Assembly (NCBI RefSeq): GCF_028596025.1
Contig: NZ_CP117167.1
Coordinates: 4,402,001 to 4,466,000 of the forward strand
Origin: Mucilaginibacter jinjuensis
GTDB taxonomy: Bacteria > Bacteroidota > Bacteroidia > Sphingobacteriales > Sphingobacteriaceae
Length of the DNA stretch: 64,000 nt
Direction of reading: 5' to 3'
Shown here piece after piece: positions 33,001 through 40,845 of this stretch (position 1 is its first letter; each line of letters starts with the position of its first letter). Below the pieces are notes generated by a model. It was given only the letters and a program-made list of their open reading frames with translations, made no database searches and was not told the origin of the DNA. Both the position numbers and the translations under genes were made by a program.

Positions 33001-34197
33001 ATTGAGGCCGCCACCATCGGTACCTATCCAAAGGTTGCCCTCCTTATCGCCTTTAATATCCAGCACAAAATCATTCGAGAGACTATTAGGATCTGATGTG
33101 TGCTTGTACAGCTTAAAACTAAGTGTACTTCTTTTAAACAAATTAATGCCACCACTAAAAGCACCAAGCCACATGTTACCCATCCGGTCTTTACAGATCG
33201 AGTAAAAGGAATTGCCTTTAAGGCTCGTATTATCTATATCATCATGGTTATAATTATGAAAACGTTTTTCTGCACGATTAAAAATACTCAACCCGCCGTT
33301 TTCTGTACCAATCCATAAATTGTGATCATCGTCTTCATTAATGGCATAAATAGTATTGCTTGATATACTGTTAGTTTTATCATCATGCAAAAAAGACTTG
33401 AATTTACCTGTTTCAATATCAAAATCATTGAGGCCCTTATCTTGCGTACCTACCCATAAATGATGTTGGCTTCCCTCAAAAAGGCAATTGACAGAGTTGC
33501 TCGATAAGCTTTGCGGGTCATCATCTTTGTGCTGATATTTTATAAAACTACCTGTTTGGGTATCATACAAATTGAGTCCATTGAAAGTAGCAACCCACAG
33601 CCGGTGCTTACTATCAAAATATACATGCCGTACATTGTTATCGCTTATACTGTTAACATCGTACTCGGTATGCATAAAGTGCTTAAACTTCTTTGTTTGC
33701 AGGTTCATGCAGTTTAACCCGCCTTTTTGCGTACCTATCCATAAATTACCTTTATCATCTAAAGCCAGTTTATTAATCACATTGCTCGATATACTTTCAG
33801 GGTCGCGGGCATTGTATTGGTAGCGGTAAAAACGGTCGGTTTTCCTATCGTACATATTAAGCCCGCCGCTTTGGGTAGCAATCCAGAGGTTGCCGCTTTT
33901 ATCTTCCACAACATCCTGCACAAAATTTGCACCTATGCTGTAAGGGTCGTTAGGGTCGTGCCTGTAGGTGGTAAACTTGTAGCCGTCGTAGCGGTTAAGC
34001 CCATCGCGGGTACCCGCCCATATAAAGCCTTTACTATCCTGAATAATTACACTTACATTAACCTGCGATAAACCCTGCTGCGTACCCATGTGCTCTACCT
34101 TCAGCGTTTGGGGCTGGGCATAGCTAAGCATTGGCAACACTAATAAAAATACTATTAATGCGCGCATACCTTTAAACACAAGGTGGCGGTTAATCAT
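30013..34197 (-). CDS. Hybrid two-component sensor kinase with double propeller and two receivers
   Basis: A 1394-residue sensor. A signal segment (about 1-27) is followed by 14 propeller repeats of the GNLWIGTxxGGL type (about 35-690, two seven-bladed propellers), a Y_Y_Y domain (about 715-805) and one transmembrane helix (about 812-832). A coiled coil and HisKA follow, with the phospho-accepting His in MSHEIRTPMNG (about 910), then HATPase (N-box IGNAMKFTT; DTGIGIP; GGTGLGLAI) and two receivers with Asp in ITDMSMPGMDG (about 1195) and FMDVQMPEMDG (about 1325). The sensor half is like the HTCS regulators of glycan loci, but the usual AraC-type output is replaced by a second receiver. Output must pass to a separate protein. 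An internal ATG at residue 11 is an alternative start. Confidence 0.94.
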   Translation of the reverse strand: MINRHLVFKGMRALIVFLLVLPMLSYAQPQTLKVEHMGTQQGLSQVNVSVIIQDSKGFIWAGTRDGLNRYDGYKFTTYRHDPNDPYSIGANFVQDVVEDKSGNLWIATQSGGLNMYDRKTDRFYRYQYNARDPESISSNVINKLALDDKGNLWIGTQKGGLNCMNLQTKKFKHFMHTEYDVNSISDNNVRHVYFDSKHRLWVATFNGLNLYDTQTGSFIKYQHKDDDPQSLSSNSVNCLFEGSQHHLWVGTQDKGLNDFDIETGKFKSFLHDDKTNSISSNTIYAINEDDDHNLWIGTENGGLSIFNRAEKRFHNYNHDDIDNTSLKGNSFYSICKDRMGNMWLGAFSGGINLFKRSTLSFKLYKHTSDPNSLSNDFVLDIKGDKEGNLWIGTDGGGLNKLDRKTGKFTVYKHDDNNKNSIAGNYVLKVIHDADGDTWLGTWGDGVSLIDHATHKVTNFKHDPNNPQSLVSNNIYAILQTRDKKIWIGTYDGGLDQYDKVTHVFKHYTFDEDNPHSISSNRVYALYEDSHDNLWVGTYDSGLNLLDRKTNTFTRFIHDEKHNSISNNTVPDILEDSKGNLWVCTYTGLDKFDYKNRHFTIFTQKEGLPNDAVYAILEDRNGNLWMSTNDGIAMYNTSRNTFENYTTEDGLQGNEFKPHSAYKAPDGTLYFGGLNGFNAFDPDHILKPPGFSPLVITEFELFNKPVHIARNIKDPSPLKEDLTDTDKLTLSYKQSIVTFHFAALDYGDPARKEYAYILEGFDHSWNYVESRNTASYTNIPAGTYVFKIKYRDNTGNWSPESKGLTITIIPPFWQTWWFELFVGIIIAALIYLGFKMRIDRINEQKLELETQVRERTDRLAQMTANERKLREDAEQAREEAEKANKAKSTFLATMSHEIRTPMNGVIGMATLLSSTELTTEQDEYVETIKNCGDALLAVINDILDFSKIESGNMELEVQEFDLRDCIEGVLDVFAAKAAKLDLDLVYQIHHDVPTQIVGDSLRLRQVLINLIGNAMKFTTHGEVFVDVKKTNSDGEYFDLNFSVRDTGIGIPDDKLDRLFKAFSQVDSSTTRKYGGTGLGLAISDKLVKLMGGTISAESEVGVGSTFVFTIKTKAGLKAQRTYVNLTTADIANKKVLVVDDNPTNRNILETQLKQWNLVPLMASSGQEGLEILEQNPDTSLIITDMSMPGMDGVQFTGSVKKKHSKLPVILLSSIGNEQSRQVSHLFNVVLTKPTKHNILHKQIIDQLKSNGSIVKETRISKTQFDKGFAKQYPFDILIADDNAVNQKLTQQILTKMGYKPDVAVNGHDAVNAAANKPYQLIFMDVQMPEMDGMEATQFIRQNLEKQPVIIAMTANALSEDREACLKAGMDDYLSKPMKLDEIVAMLEKWGKKIVQ

Positions 34198-34409
34198 ACA
34201 ATTGGTTAAAAAGAGATATTTATAGTTTATACGTAATAGATTTTGTTTAGGATGTGATATTGCTCATATAATAAGCATCACCGCTGTTAAATATAACTTT
34301 TAATTAATAATAAGTTCAATAACAGTTAAATATATGCTTCAAAAAAGTTACACCGCAATTAGATACCAAATCCATAAATTGGGCTAATAATTACTCTAAA
34401 CTAAATACG

Positions 34410-37196
34410 ATGCGCAAATTTACCGGTTATGTCTCGTGCATGCTGTTGGCCGTTTCTATGGCCAGTGCACAATCCATCCCCACCCCCAAAGAGCATTTTG
34501 GGTTTAACATTGGTGATGATTACCAGTTGGCCAACTACACCCAAAGTGAGGCTTTTATTAAAAAACTGGCTACCTCTCCCAGAGCAAAATATGTTGATAT
34601 CGGTTTAACCGAAGAAGGCCGCCACCAGTTTATGCTGATCGTTTCTTCGCCCGAAAACATAAAACACCTTGACAAATACAAAGCCATTGCCCAAAAGCTT
34701 GCACGTGCCGAAGGTTTAAGTGATGACGAGGCTCATAAACTGGCCGGTGAAGGTAAGGCCATTATCTGGATTGATGGTGGTTTGCATGCCAGCGAAACCG
34801 TAGGCTCGCACCAGTTACTGGAAACTGCTTACGAGATGGTAACCCGCACCGATGCACAGGTGAAGGAGATACTGGATAATACCATTATACTTTTTGTACA
34901 CGCCAACCCCGATGGGCAAGAGCTGGTGGCCAACTGGTACATGAGCGAAAAAGACCCTAAAAAGCGTAACATGAACGTACCGCGACTTTGGGAAAAATAC
35001 ATTGGCCATGATAATAACCGCGACTTTTTTATCATGAACATGAAAGAAAGCCAGAACATTGCCCGCCAGCAATACCTGGAGTGGATGCCCGAAATTATTT
35101 ATAACCACCACCAGGCAGGCCCTCCAGGATCTGTTGTGGCCGGCCCACCATACCGCGACCCGTTTAACTATGTGTTTGACCCGTTATTGATGACCAGTAT
35201 CGACGGTGTTGGTGCCGCTATGGTAAGCCGCCTGAATGCTGAAAACAAACCGGGTTATACCGAGCGTAACGGTACCAGTTTTTCTACCTGGTGGAATGGT
35301 GGTTTACGTACCACAGCTTATTTCCATAATATGGTTGGTTTGCTTACCGAAATTGTAGGTAGCCCTACCCCATCAGAAATACCTTTGGTACCAGACCGCC
35401 TGATACCGAGCAGTAACACGCCATTCCCAATTACGCCGCAGCCATGGCACTACAAGCAATCAATCGATTATTCGGTATCGCTAAACTTTGCCGTATTAGA
35501 TTATGCTGTGCGTAACCGCGATGAGTTGTTATACAACGCTTACCGCATGGGTAAAAATTCGATTGAGCATGGCAGCGCCGATTACTGGACTTTATCGCCT
35601 AAACGCGCTGAAGCCATTACCGCACTTTATGAAAAAAACAAACCAGCCCCTGCCGAAGGTGGCGGTCGCCGTGGTGGTGCTGTAACTTTGGGCGGCGAAG
35701 GCCGTGGCCCGAACATCCCGGTTAAATATTTCGATTCGGTATTGCGTAACCCTACTTTGCGCGATCCTCGTGGTTATATCATCACCACCAATCAGCCCGA
35801 TTTCCCTACTACAGTTAAGTTTATTAACGCGTTAATTAAATCTGGGATCCTGATCCAAAAAGCTACTGCTCCGTTTACTGTTGCAGGCAAACAATACCCG
35901 GCCGGGTCATACATTGTAAAAACAGATCAGGCTTTCCGTGCACATGTGATTGATATGTTTGAGCCGCAGGATCACCCGAATGATTTTCAATATCCTGGAG
36001 GCCCCCCTATCCGCCCGTACGATATTGCAGGCTGGACACTGGCTTTCCAAATGGGTGTAACTTTTGACCGTATTTTGGATGGCTTTACCGGTCCGTTCGA
36101 GCGTATCCCTTACGGTCAATTGCAAAATCCGCCCACCACAACCGTTCCGGCTGCTGCTAAAAACGGCTATTTGTTAAGCGGTAACGTTAATAACTCGTTC
36201 ATCGTGGTAAATGATTTACTAAACAAAGGAGTAGCTGTTTACCGTGTTAAAAATAGCATGCAAGGCACTACAGATGCTACAGCAGGTACTTTCTTTATAC
36301 CCGCTACAGATAAAGTTGCTTATACTGAGTTAGAAAAGTCAGCTCCGGGTTACGGTGTTAAGGTTATCGCCGCCAATAAAAAACCGAAAGATCTGGTTAA
36401 AATTACCCCGGCACGCATTGCAGTTTGGGATACTTACGGAGGCTCAATTCCTTCGGGCTGGGTTCGTTGGATGATGGAGCAATACCACTTCCCTTTCAAA
36501 TTGATTTATCCGCAGGAGATTGATGGCGGTAACCTGAAATCGAAATACGATGTAATTGTATTTGTTGGCGGCGCTATCCCTGCTAAACGCGGCGGCGCAG
36601 GTAATGGTGGCGGCGAGTTCTTCGGCCGTATGCCTAAACCAGAAGACCTGCCAGAAGAGTACCGTGCTATGCCGGGACGTATCACTACTGAAAAATCAAT
36701 CCCTCAACTGAAAGCATTTCTGGAAGCAGGTGGTAACATTGTAACCATCGGCACAAGCACCAACCTAGCTTACCAGTTAGACTTGCCGGTTAAAAACGCA
36801 TTAGTTGAACCGGGAAGCGATGATAAGCCATTATCAGGCGACAGATTCTATATCCCTGGCAGTGTATTGCGTGTATCTGTTGATACCACACAGCCAGCCA
36901 ACTGGGGTATGTTTAGCGAAGCCGATGTTGATTTTGACAGCAGCCCTGTATTTAAACTGGATGCTGATGCAGCAGCCAAAGGCGTTAAACCACTTGCCTG
37001 GTATGCTACAGACAAACCACTGCGCAGCGGCTGGGCCTGGGGCCAAAAATACCTGAAAGATGGTGTGGCTGCCTTTACCGCACCAGTTGGTAATGGTACG
37101 CTTTATGCCTTCGGACCGGAGATCACTTTCCGCGGACAATCGCATAATACTTTCAAAATGTTATTTAACGAGTTGTACAACAAATCGGCCAAATAA
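34410..37196 (+). CDS. M14-family zinc carboxypeptidase with C-terminal amidotransferase-like domain
   Basis: Exported metallopeptidase of 928 residues (signal peptide about 1-20, VSMASAQS). The M14 catalytic domain is at about 45-400: the zinc ligands are HASE (GGLHASETVGSHQ, near residue 125) and a later His (IYNHHQAG), with NPDGQ and NNRDFF segments typical of the family. A Gly/Arg-rich linker follows (about 415-435). The C-terminal half (about 590-928) holds a GATase-like Rossmann domain (KYDVIVFVGGAIPAKRGGAG, LKAFLEAGGNIVTIG). It is a single gene, divergent from the sensor kinase across 212 bases, and may cut peptides in the periplasm or outside. Confidence 0.85.
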   Translation: MRKFTGYVSCMLLAVSMASAQSIPTPKEHFGFNIGDDYQLANYTQSEAFIKKLATSPRAKYVDIGLTEEGRHQFMLIVSSPENIKHLDKYKAIAQKLARAEGLSDDEAHKLAGEGKAIIWIDGGLHASETVGSHQLLETAYEMVTRTDAQVKEILDNTIILFVHANPDGQELVANWYMSEKDPKKRNMNVPRLWEKYIGHDNNRDFFIMNMKESQNIARQQYLEWMPEIIYNHHQAGPPGSVVAGPPYRDPFNYVFDPLLMTSIDGVGAAMVSRLNAENKPGYTERNGTSFSTWWNGGLRTTAYFHNMVGLLTEIVGSPTPSEIPLVPDRLIPSSNTPFPITPQPWHYKQSIDYSVSLNFAVLDYAVRNRDELLYNAYRMGKNSIEHGSADYWTLSPKRAEAITALYEKNKPAPAEGGGRRGGAVTLGGEGRGPNIPVKYFDSVLRNPTLRDPRGYIITTNQPDFPTTVKFINALIKSGILIQKATAPFTVAGKQYPAGSYIVKTDQAFRAHVIDMFEPQDHPNDFQYPGGPPIRPYDIAGWTLAFQMGVTFDRILDGFTGPFERIPYGQLQNPPTTTVPAAAKNGYLLSGNVNNSFIVVNDLLNKGVAVYRVKNSMQGTTDATAGTFFIPATDKVAYTELEKSAPGYGVKVIAANKKPKDLVKITPARIAVWDTYGGSIPSGWVRWMMEQYHFPFKLIYPQEIDGGNLKSKYDVIVFVGGAIPAKRGGAGNGGGEFFGRMPKPEDLPEEYRAMPGRITTEKSIPQLKAFLEAGGNIVTIGTSTNLAYQLDLPVKNALVEPGSDDKPLSGDRFYIPGSVLRVSVDTTQPANWGMFSEADVDFDSSPVFKLDADAAAKGVKPLAWYATDKPLRSGWAWGQKYLKDGVAAFTAPVGNGTLYAFGPEITFRGQSHNTFKMLFNELYNKSAK

Positions 37197-37227
37197 GCGC
37201 TCCAATATATTTACATTAAATCAAGAC

Positions 37228-37262
37228 AGGCTTCCCGTTAATTCAGGAAGCCTTTCTTTTTT
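37228..37262 (+). terminator. Terminator of the M14 peptidase gene
   Basis: The stem AGGCTTCC/GGAAGCCT with a 10-base loop is followed by TTTCTTTTTT. It also faces the convergent phosphodiesterase gene. Confidence 0.85.
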
Positions 37263-37278
37263 GAGTCGTGTTTGAGAC

Positions 37279-38544
37279 TTATTTCTTCACCAACACCTTT
37301 TCGGCTAGTTCTTTAGTGCCATCTATTTTCTCCGTATAAGTCAACCCTAACAATTGTGCCACCATCGGGAAAATATCCACATTCTGGAATGTAGGAACGG
37401 TTAAACCTTTCTTAAAATTCGGCCCCCATGCATAAAAAATGGCATGCATATCTTTCACTGCATAAGGATCATAACCATGCGCCCCAGGGTCAAGCTTACG
37501 GTGTTGGGAGTTAAATGACTCCGGCCAGTTAGGTACCAACACAATATCGCCGATGCGGTTATACCTATCATCCTTGGTGCTATAGTGCCATTGCGCAGGC
37601 AATTCATCGCGTAAGTAAACTTTATAGTCTTTAGCTTCGGCTTTAATTTCGGCATAAGCAACTTCAATGTATTCAGTTTTTTTAGCATAGAGGTGCGTTA
37701 ATACACCTTCATCAGCCCTGATAAACTTATTGGTATCTAAGGCAATGGCAGGTGTGATTGGGCTTTGCTCACGGTCTATCTTAGTCATACCATGATCTGA
37801 TACTACCACGTAGTTAACGTTTAAGCCGGTTGCTTTAACCGCTTTGGTCAGCTCATAAATGGCAGAATCAATAAAGTGGACAGCCTTATCCGTTTCCGGT
37901 GCATCCGGTCCGTATTTATGCCCCTGGTGATCTACCTCCGGGAAATAGAAAGTGATTAGGTGCGGGCGACGGTCTTCAGGCTGCTTTAACCAGTTTACCA
38001 CGGTTTGGATACGATCATGTATGCCGATCTTCTCATTATACTTATAGTAATAGGTTGGATATTGACCCTGAATATCAGCCTCCGACCCTACCCAGTAAAA
38101 ACTTGCCGAAAGCATCTTCTGGCGTTCGGCTACCAACCATATCGGCGTGCCACCATACCATTTACCCTCGGTAGCAGTTTTTGATTTGTAGGAATAGAAT
38201 GATTTGAAGTTGCGGTCGTAAAAATAATTCTGCACCAGCCCGTGATGAGCAGGATACAAACCGGTAACCAATGTATAATGGTTAGGAAATGTTAATGATG
38301 GATACGATGGGATCATCGACTCGGCATGCACACCCTTTTCGCCCAATTCTTTTAAATGATCGGCGTGATGAAGCGTAGCATAATCATACCGGAAACCATC
38401 TATCGAGATCATGATCACATAAGGCTTCTGCTGTTGAGCCGCACTGTTCCGTGTAGCTGCATCAACTTTCTGCAACGTATCTGTCTGGGCAAAAGCAAAA
38501 CTGCTAATTGCCATGCCAAGAGCTAATAGTAAGTAATTTTTCAT
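37279..38544 (-). CDS. Type I phosphodiesterase / nucleotide pyrophosphatase (NPP-like, exported)
   Basis: A 421-residue alkaline-phosphatase-superfamily enzyme with a signal peptide (about 1-19, ISSFAFAQ). The NPP signature is complete: the first zinc Asp in VIMISIDGFRYDY, the threonine nucleophile in PSYPSLTFPNHYTLVTGLYP, further zinc ligands in EVDHQGHKYGP and VVVSDHGMT, and a C-terminal His in DPGAHGYDP. Such enzymes cut phosphodiester or pyrophosphate bonds in nucleotides or phospholipids in the periplasm. Substrate not predictable. Monocistronic. Confidence 0.92.
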   Translation of the reverse strand: MKNYLLLALGMAISSFAFAQTDTLQKVDAATRNSAAQQQKPYVIMISIDGFRYDYATLHHADHLKELGEKGVHAESMIPSYPSLTFPNHYTLVTGLYPAHHGLVQNYFYDRNFKSFYSYKSKTATEGKWYGGTPIWLVAERQKMLSASFYWVGSEADIQGQYPTYYYKYNEKIGIHDRIQTVVNWLKQPEDRRPHLITFYFPEVDHQGHKYGPDAPETDKAVHFIDSAIYELTKAVKATGLNVNYVVVSDHGMTKIDREQSPITPAIALDTNKFIRADEGVLTHLYAKKTEYIEVAYAEIKAEAKDYKVYLRDELPAQWHYSTKDDRYNRIGDIVLVPNWPESFNSQHRKLDPGAHGYDPYAVKDMHAIFYAWGPNFKKGLTVPTFQNVDIFPMVAQLLGLTYTEKIDGTKELAEKVLVKK

Positions 38545-38629
38545 AAGGGGGATTAAGTACTTAAAAGTATCAAAATAACTTTAAATAGAGGCAAGAAACA
38601 AGAGTCAGGAGACAAGATGCCCCTCAGCA

Positions 38630-38835
38630 CGTCATTGCGAGGTACGAAGACAACCGACCGTAGAGAGCTCATTAATACCCATAAAAACACACACAACATT
38701 AATAATCTCAGACCTATTAGCACTAACTTCAATACCGCACAATCCGCTTTTCATTAGGAGCGGTAGTGTGAGTTATTCATCGTTAGTGGATGTCACTTTC
38801 TTTTTCCGCAAAAGAAAGAAACCAAAGAAAACTCG
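38630..38835. repeat. Dispersed ~210-base repeat, copy B (inverted relative to copy A)
   Basis: Begins CGTCATTGCGAGGTACGAAG and ends in the TTTCTTTTTCCGCAAAAGAAAGAAA hairpin-like sequence (38797-38821). It is the inverted counterpart of 22050-22262, and a shorter third copy lies at 13200-13310. Confidence 0.7.
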
Positions 38836-38963
38836 TGGCTGCTCAATTTTTTTTGAAAGGGTGTGGTGTGGCCAATGTTGTGCTGACCGAAAATTAAGAT
38901 ACCACAATTGTTGGGTTATGTTGGGTTCGTCACAGTAGTTTTTAAAAAATTAAGAATAAACTT

Positions 38964-39047
38964 GTCATTGCGAGGTACGAAGCAATCTCGTCGCCAATGC
39001 TTATATGATCTGTATAGTTACGAGATTGCTTCGTACCTCGCAATGAC
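38964..39047. mobile_element. MITE-like palindromic element, GTCATTGCGAGG family
   Basis: Perfect 27-base inverted terminal repeats (38964-38990 and 39021-39047), starting GTCATTGCGAGGTACGAAGC, flank a 30-base AT-rich centre. Total 84 bases; no coding capacity. Target-site duplication is not obvious. A sister copy with another centre is at 45705-45786. Confidence 0.7.
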
Positions 39048-39059
39048 GGGCTGAGGGTA

Positions 39060-39097
39060 AATAAGAAAGGCAAACGATATCGTTTGCCTTTCTTATT
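39060..39097 (-). terminator. Terminator of the sugar-oxidation cluster
   Basis: A perfect 38-base palindrome centred on CGATATCG (AAGGCAAACGAT/ATCGTTTGCCTT inside), A-rich on one side and T-rich on the other. It lies 46 bases past the last gene of the minus-strand cluster. Confidence 0.85.
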
Positions 39098-39143
39098 ATT
39101 TAAAAGTCTTGATTCCTGACTCTCGATTCTTGATTCTGATTCA

Positions 39144-39926
39144 CTAATTCGGCAGCTCTCTCACCCAAATATTCCTGAAGCTATCCGGTTCACTTTTGTC
39201 GCCGTGGGCTTGCAGTTTAATGGGAGCTGCGCCGTGTTTAACGCTGTAGCTTGGTTTGCCGATGTATTGAGTTGGGCCTAACAGCGTTACGTTGTTTTGC
39301 ACCAGTACACCGTTAAAAATTACAGTTACACGTGCAGGTGATTTAACAGTTCCGTCTTCGTTAAAAGTTGGGGCTGTCCAAATCACATCATAAGTTTGCC
39401 ACTCGCCGGGTTTAAGGGATGGGTTAGCCAAGGGAACAAACTGTTTGTAGATACTACCGGCCATGCCGTTAGTATAAGTTTTGTTCTCGTAGTTATCCAG
39501 TACCTGTAACTCGTAACCGGCATCGCCTTTACCTATCGAGGCTAAAAACACGCCGCTATTACCACGTGCCTGGCCTTCACCAGTAATGTTTGCAGGTACA
39601 CGCCATTCGATGTGTAACTGGTAGTTGGTGAATTTTTGCTTGGTTTCAATGTTGCCTGTACCCTTTTTAACGGTTACAATGCCGCCGCCAACAGTCCATA
39701 AAGCAGGGCCATCCGTATCTACAGATTTCCAGGCGTCCAGATTTTTACCATCGAATAATACAATAGCATCTGACGGTGCGCCTTTGTATTCTATTTTACC
39801 CGGCGTAACCTTTGGAGGCACGGGGGTATAAAACTCTGTATCCTCTGGTTTTGCGGTTTGTTGTGCTTGTGCCATATAAAAGCCTCCGGCCAATAAAGCA
39901 GTGCAAATTAATTTTGCTTTCATCAT
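39144..39926 (-). CDS. DUF1080 (3-keto-disaccharide hydrolase-like) exported protein
   Basis: A 260-residue protein of family PF06439, which includes hydrolases of 3-keto-glycosides and adopts a lectin-like beta-sandwich. It has a signal peptide (about 1-21, GGFYMAQAQ). Typical family segments are DAIVLFDGKNLDAWKSVD, NYQLHIEWRVP, GNSGVFLASI, GYELQVLDNYENKTY and GEWQTYDVIWTAPTF. It is the last gene of the minus-strand oxidation cluster, 10 bases after an isomerase-like gene. The likely job is splitting a 3-keto-glycoside made by the GMC dehydrogenases; the exact substrate is not known. Confidence 0.85.
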   Translation of the reverse strand: MMKAKLICTALLAGGFYMAQAQQTAKPEDTEFYTPVPPKVTPGKIEYKGAPSDAIVLFDGKNLDAWKSVDTDGPALWTVGGGIVTVKKGTGNIETKQKFTNYQLHIEWRVPANITGEGQARGNSGVFLASIGKGDAGYELQVLDNYENKTYTNGMAGSIYKQFVPLANPSLKPGEWQTYDVIWTAPTFNEDGTVKSPARVTVIFNGVLVQNNVTLLGPTQYIGKPSYSVKHGAAPIKLQAHGDKSEPDSFRNIWVRELPN

Positions 39927-39936
39927 GATACTACAA

Positions 39937-40800
39937 TTAACCTAACAATACGTTTCTTAAATATCTGCTGCTTTCGGTAATACTTGCGTATGGGTCTATC
40001 TTGAAATTTTCCTGCTCAACAATAAAATGTTTGATGCCGGCCAGTTTCGCTTTCGCAAAAATACTCTTGAAATCGATAGAACCTTTACCCACTTCGGTAT
40101 TCAGTTCGGGCTGGCCTTTGTCCATATCCTTTACGTGTACCATGTGGAAACGTCCCGGATATTTCTCGAACCATTTAATTGGGTCCTGGTTAGAGCGTAC
40201 AGCCCAGTACAGGTCCATTTCTAAAGTAACATTGGTTTCTTTAGCCAGTGTTTCGTACAATGATGTTCCGTCTATATTATCAAACTCGAAGTTATGGTTA
40301 TGATAAGCCAGCTTTAAACCGCCTTTTTTAGCACGCTCTGCAGCCAAGTTTACTTTAGCAGCAACGTTCTTTAAATCGGCACCAGTCTTGCGGAACTTAT
40401 CGCCCAGGTAAGGGATAGTCACATACTGCTGACCGGTAATTTGTGCAGCTTCGATAGCCTCATCCAGTTCACCGAATTTACCTTCGGCAAATAGCATATC
40501 CATGCCATAGTGGCCGCTTGGGGTTGATAGACCATTAGCTTTTAACACATTGCTAAACTCTTTCGCGCTTAAGCCAAAAAAGCCATGCTCTTTGCTGTAG
40601 CCGTAAGTTTCAACTTCTTTGTAGCCTGCCTGTGCAATTTTGGCAATAACGCCTTTCGGGTCTGCCGGTAATTGCTCGCGAAGGCTGTAAAGCTGTAAAC
40701 CTGCTTTGCCATCTATTTTTGCAGATGTTAACTTAGGCATCAGTAAAGCGCCTGTAGCAAACAAGCCTGCCTGAGTTAAAAATGCTCTTCTGGTAGTCAT
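39937..40800 (-). CDS. Tat-exported TIM-barrel isomerase/epimerase-like protein (1)
   Basis: A 287-residue protein of the AP-endonuclease-2/xylose-isomerase-like TIM barrel family. The N-terminus MTTRRAFLTQAGLFATGALL is a twin-arginine leader, so the protein folds first and is then exported. The barrel starts GKAGLQLYSLREQLPADPKG. Metal-binding candidates are in LAYHNHNFEF, TLEMDLYWAV, MVHVKDMD and HFIVEQENF. A sugar or keto-sugar isomerase, epimerase or lyase is possible. It is one of four such barrels in the cluster, and closest by eye to the one at 52114-53034. Confidence 0.85.
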   Translation of the reverse strand: MTTRRAFLTQAGLFATGALLMPKLTSAKIDGKAGLQLYSLREQLPADPKGVIAKIAQAGYKEVETYGYSKEHGFFGLSAKEFSNVLKANGLSTPSGHYGMDMLFAEGKFGELDEAIEAAQITGQQYVTIPYLGDKFRKTGADLKNVAAKVNLAAERAKKGGLKLAYHNHNFEFDNIDGTSLYETLAKETNVTLEMDLYWAVRSNQDPIKWFEKYPGRFHMVHVKDMDKGQPELNTEVGKGSIDFKSIFAKAKLAGIKHFIVEQENFKIDPYASITESSRYLRNVLLG

Positions 40801-40845
40801 GTCGATGTATTTTTAGTTTATAATTGAGTTCAATTGCTTAGCAGG

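Larger units (their letters stand above)
38545..39143. other. 599-base gene-free region rich in repeats
   Basis: It holds a short word repeat (GGCAAGAAACAAGAGTCAGG, 38590-38609), the ~200-base repeat, a gap of AT-rich DNA (38836-38963), a small palindromic element, the operon terminator, and a TTGATTC word repeat (39105-39144). No gene is seen on either strand. Confidence 0.7.

Noticed and set aside
30388..34071. Many + strand frames of 60-150 residues opposite the sensor kinase gene
   Set aside because: Antisense shadows of the repetitive propeller and kinase coding sequence.
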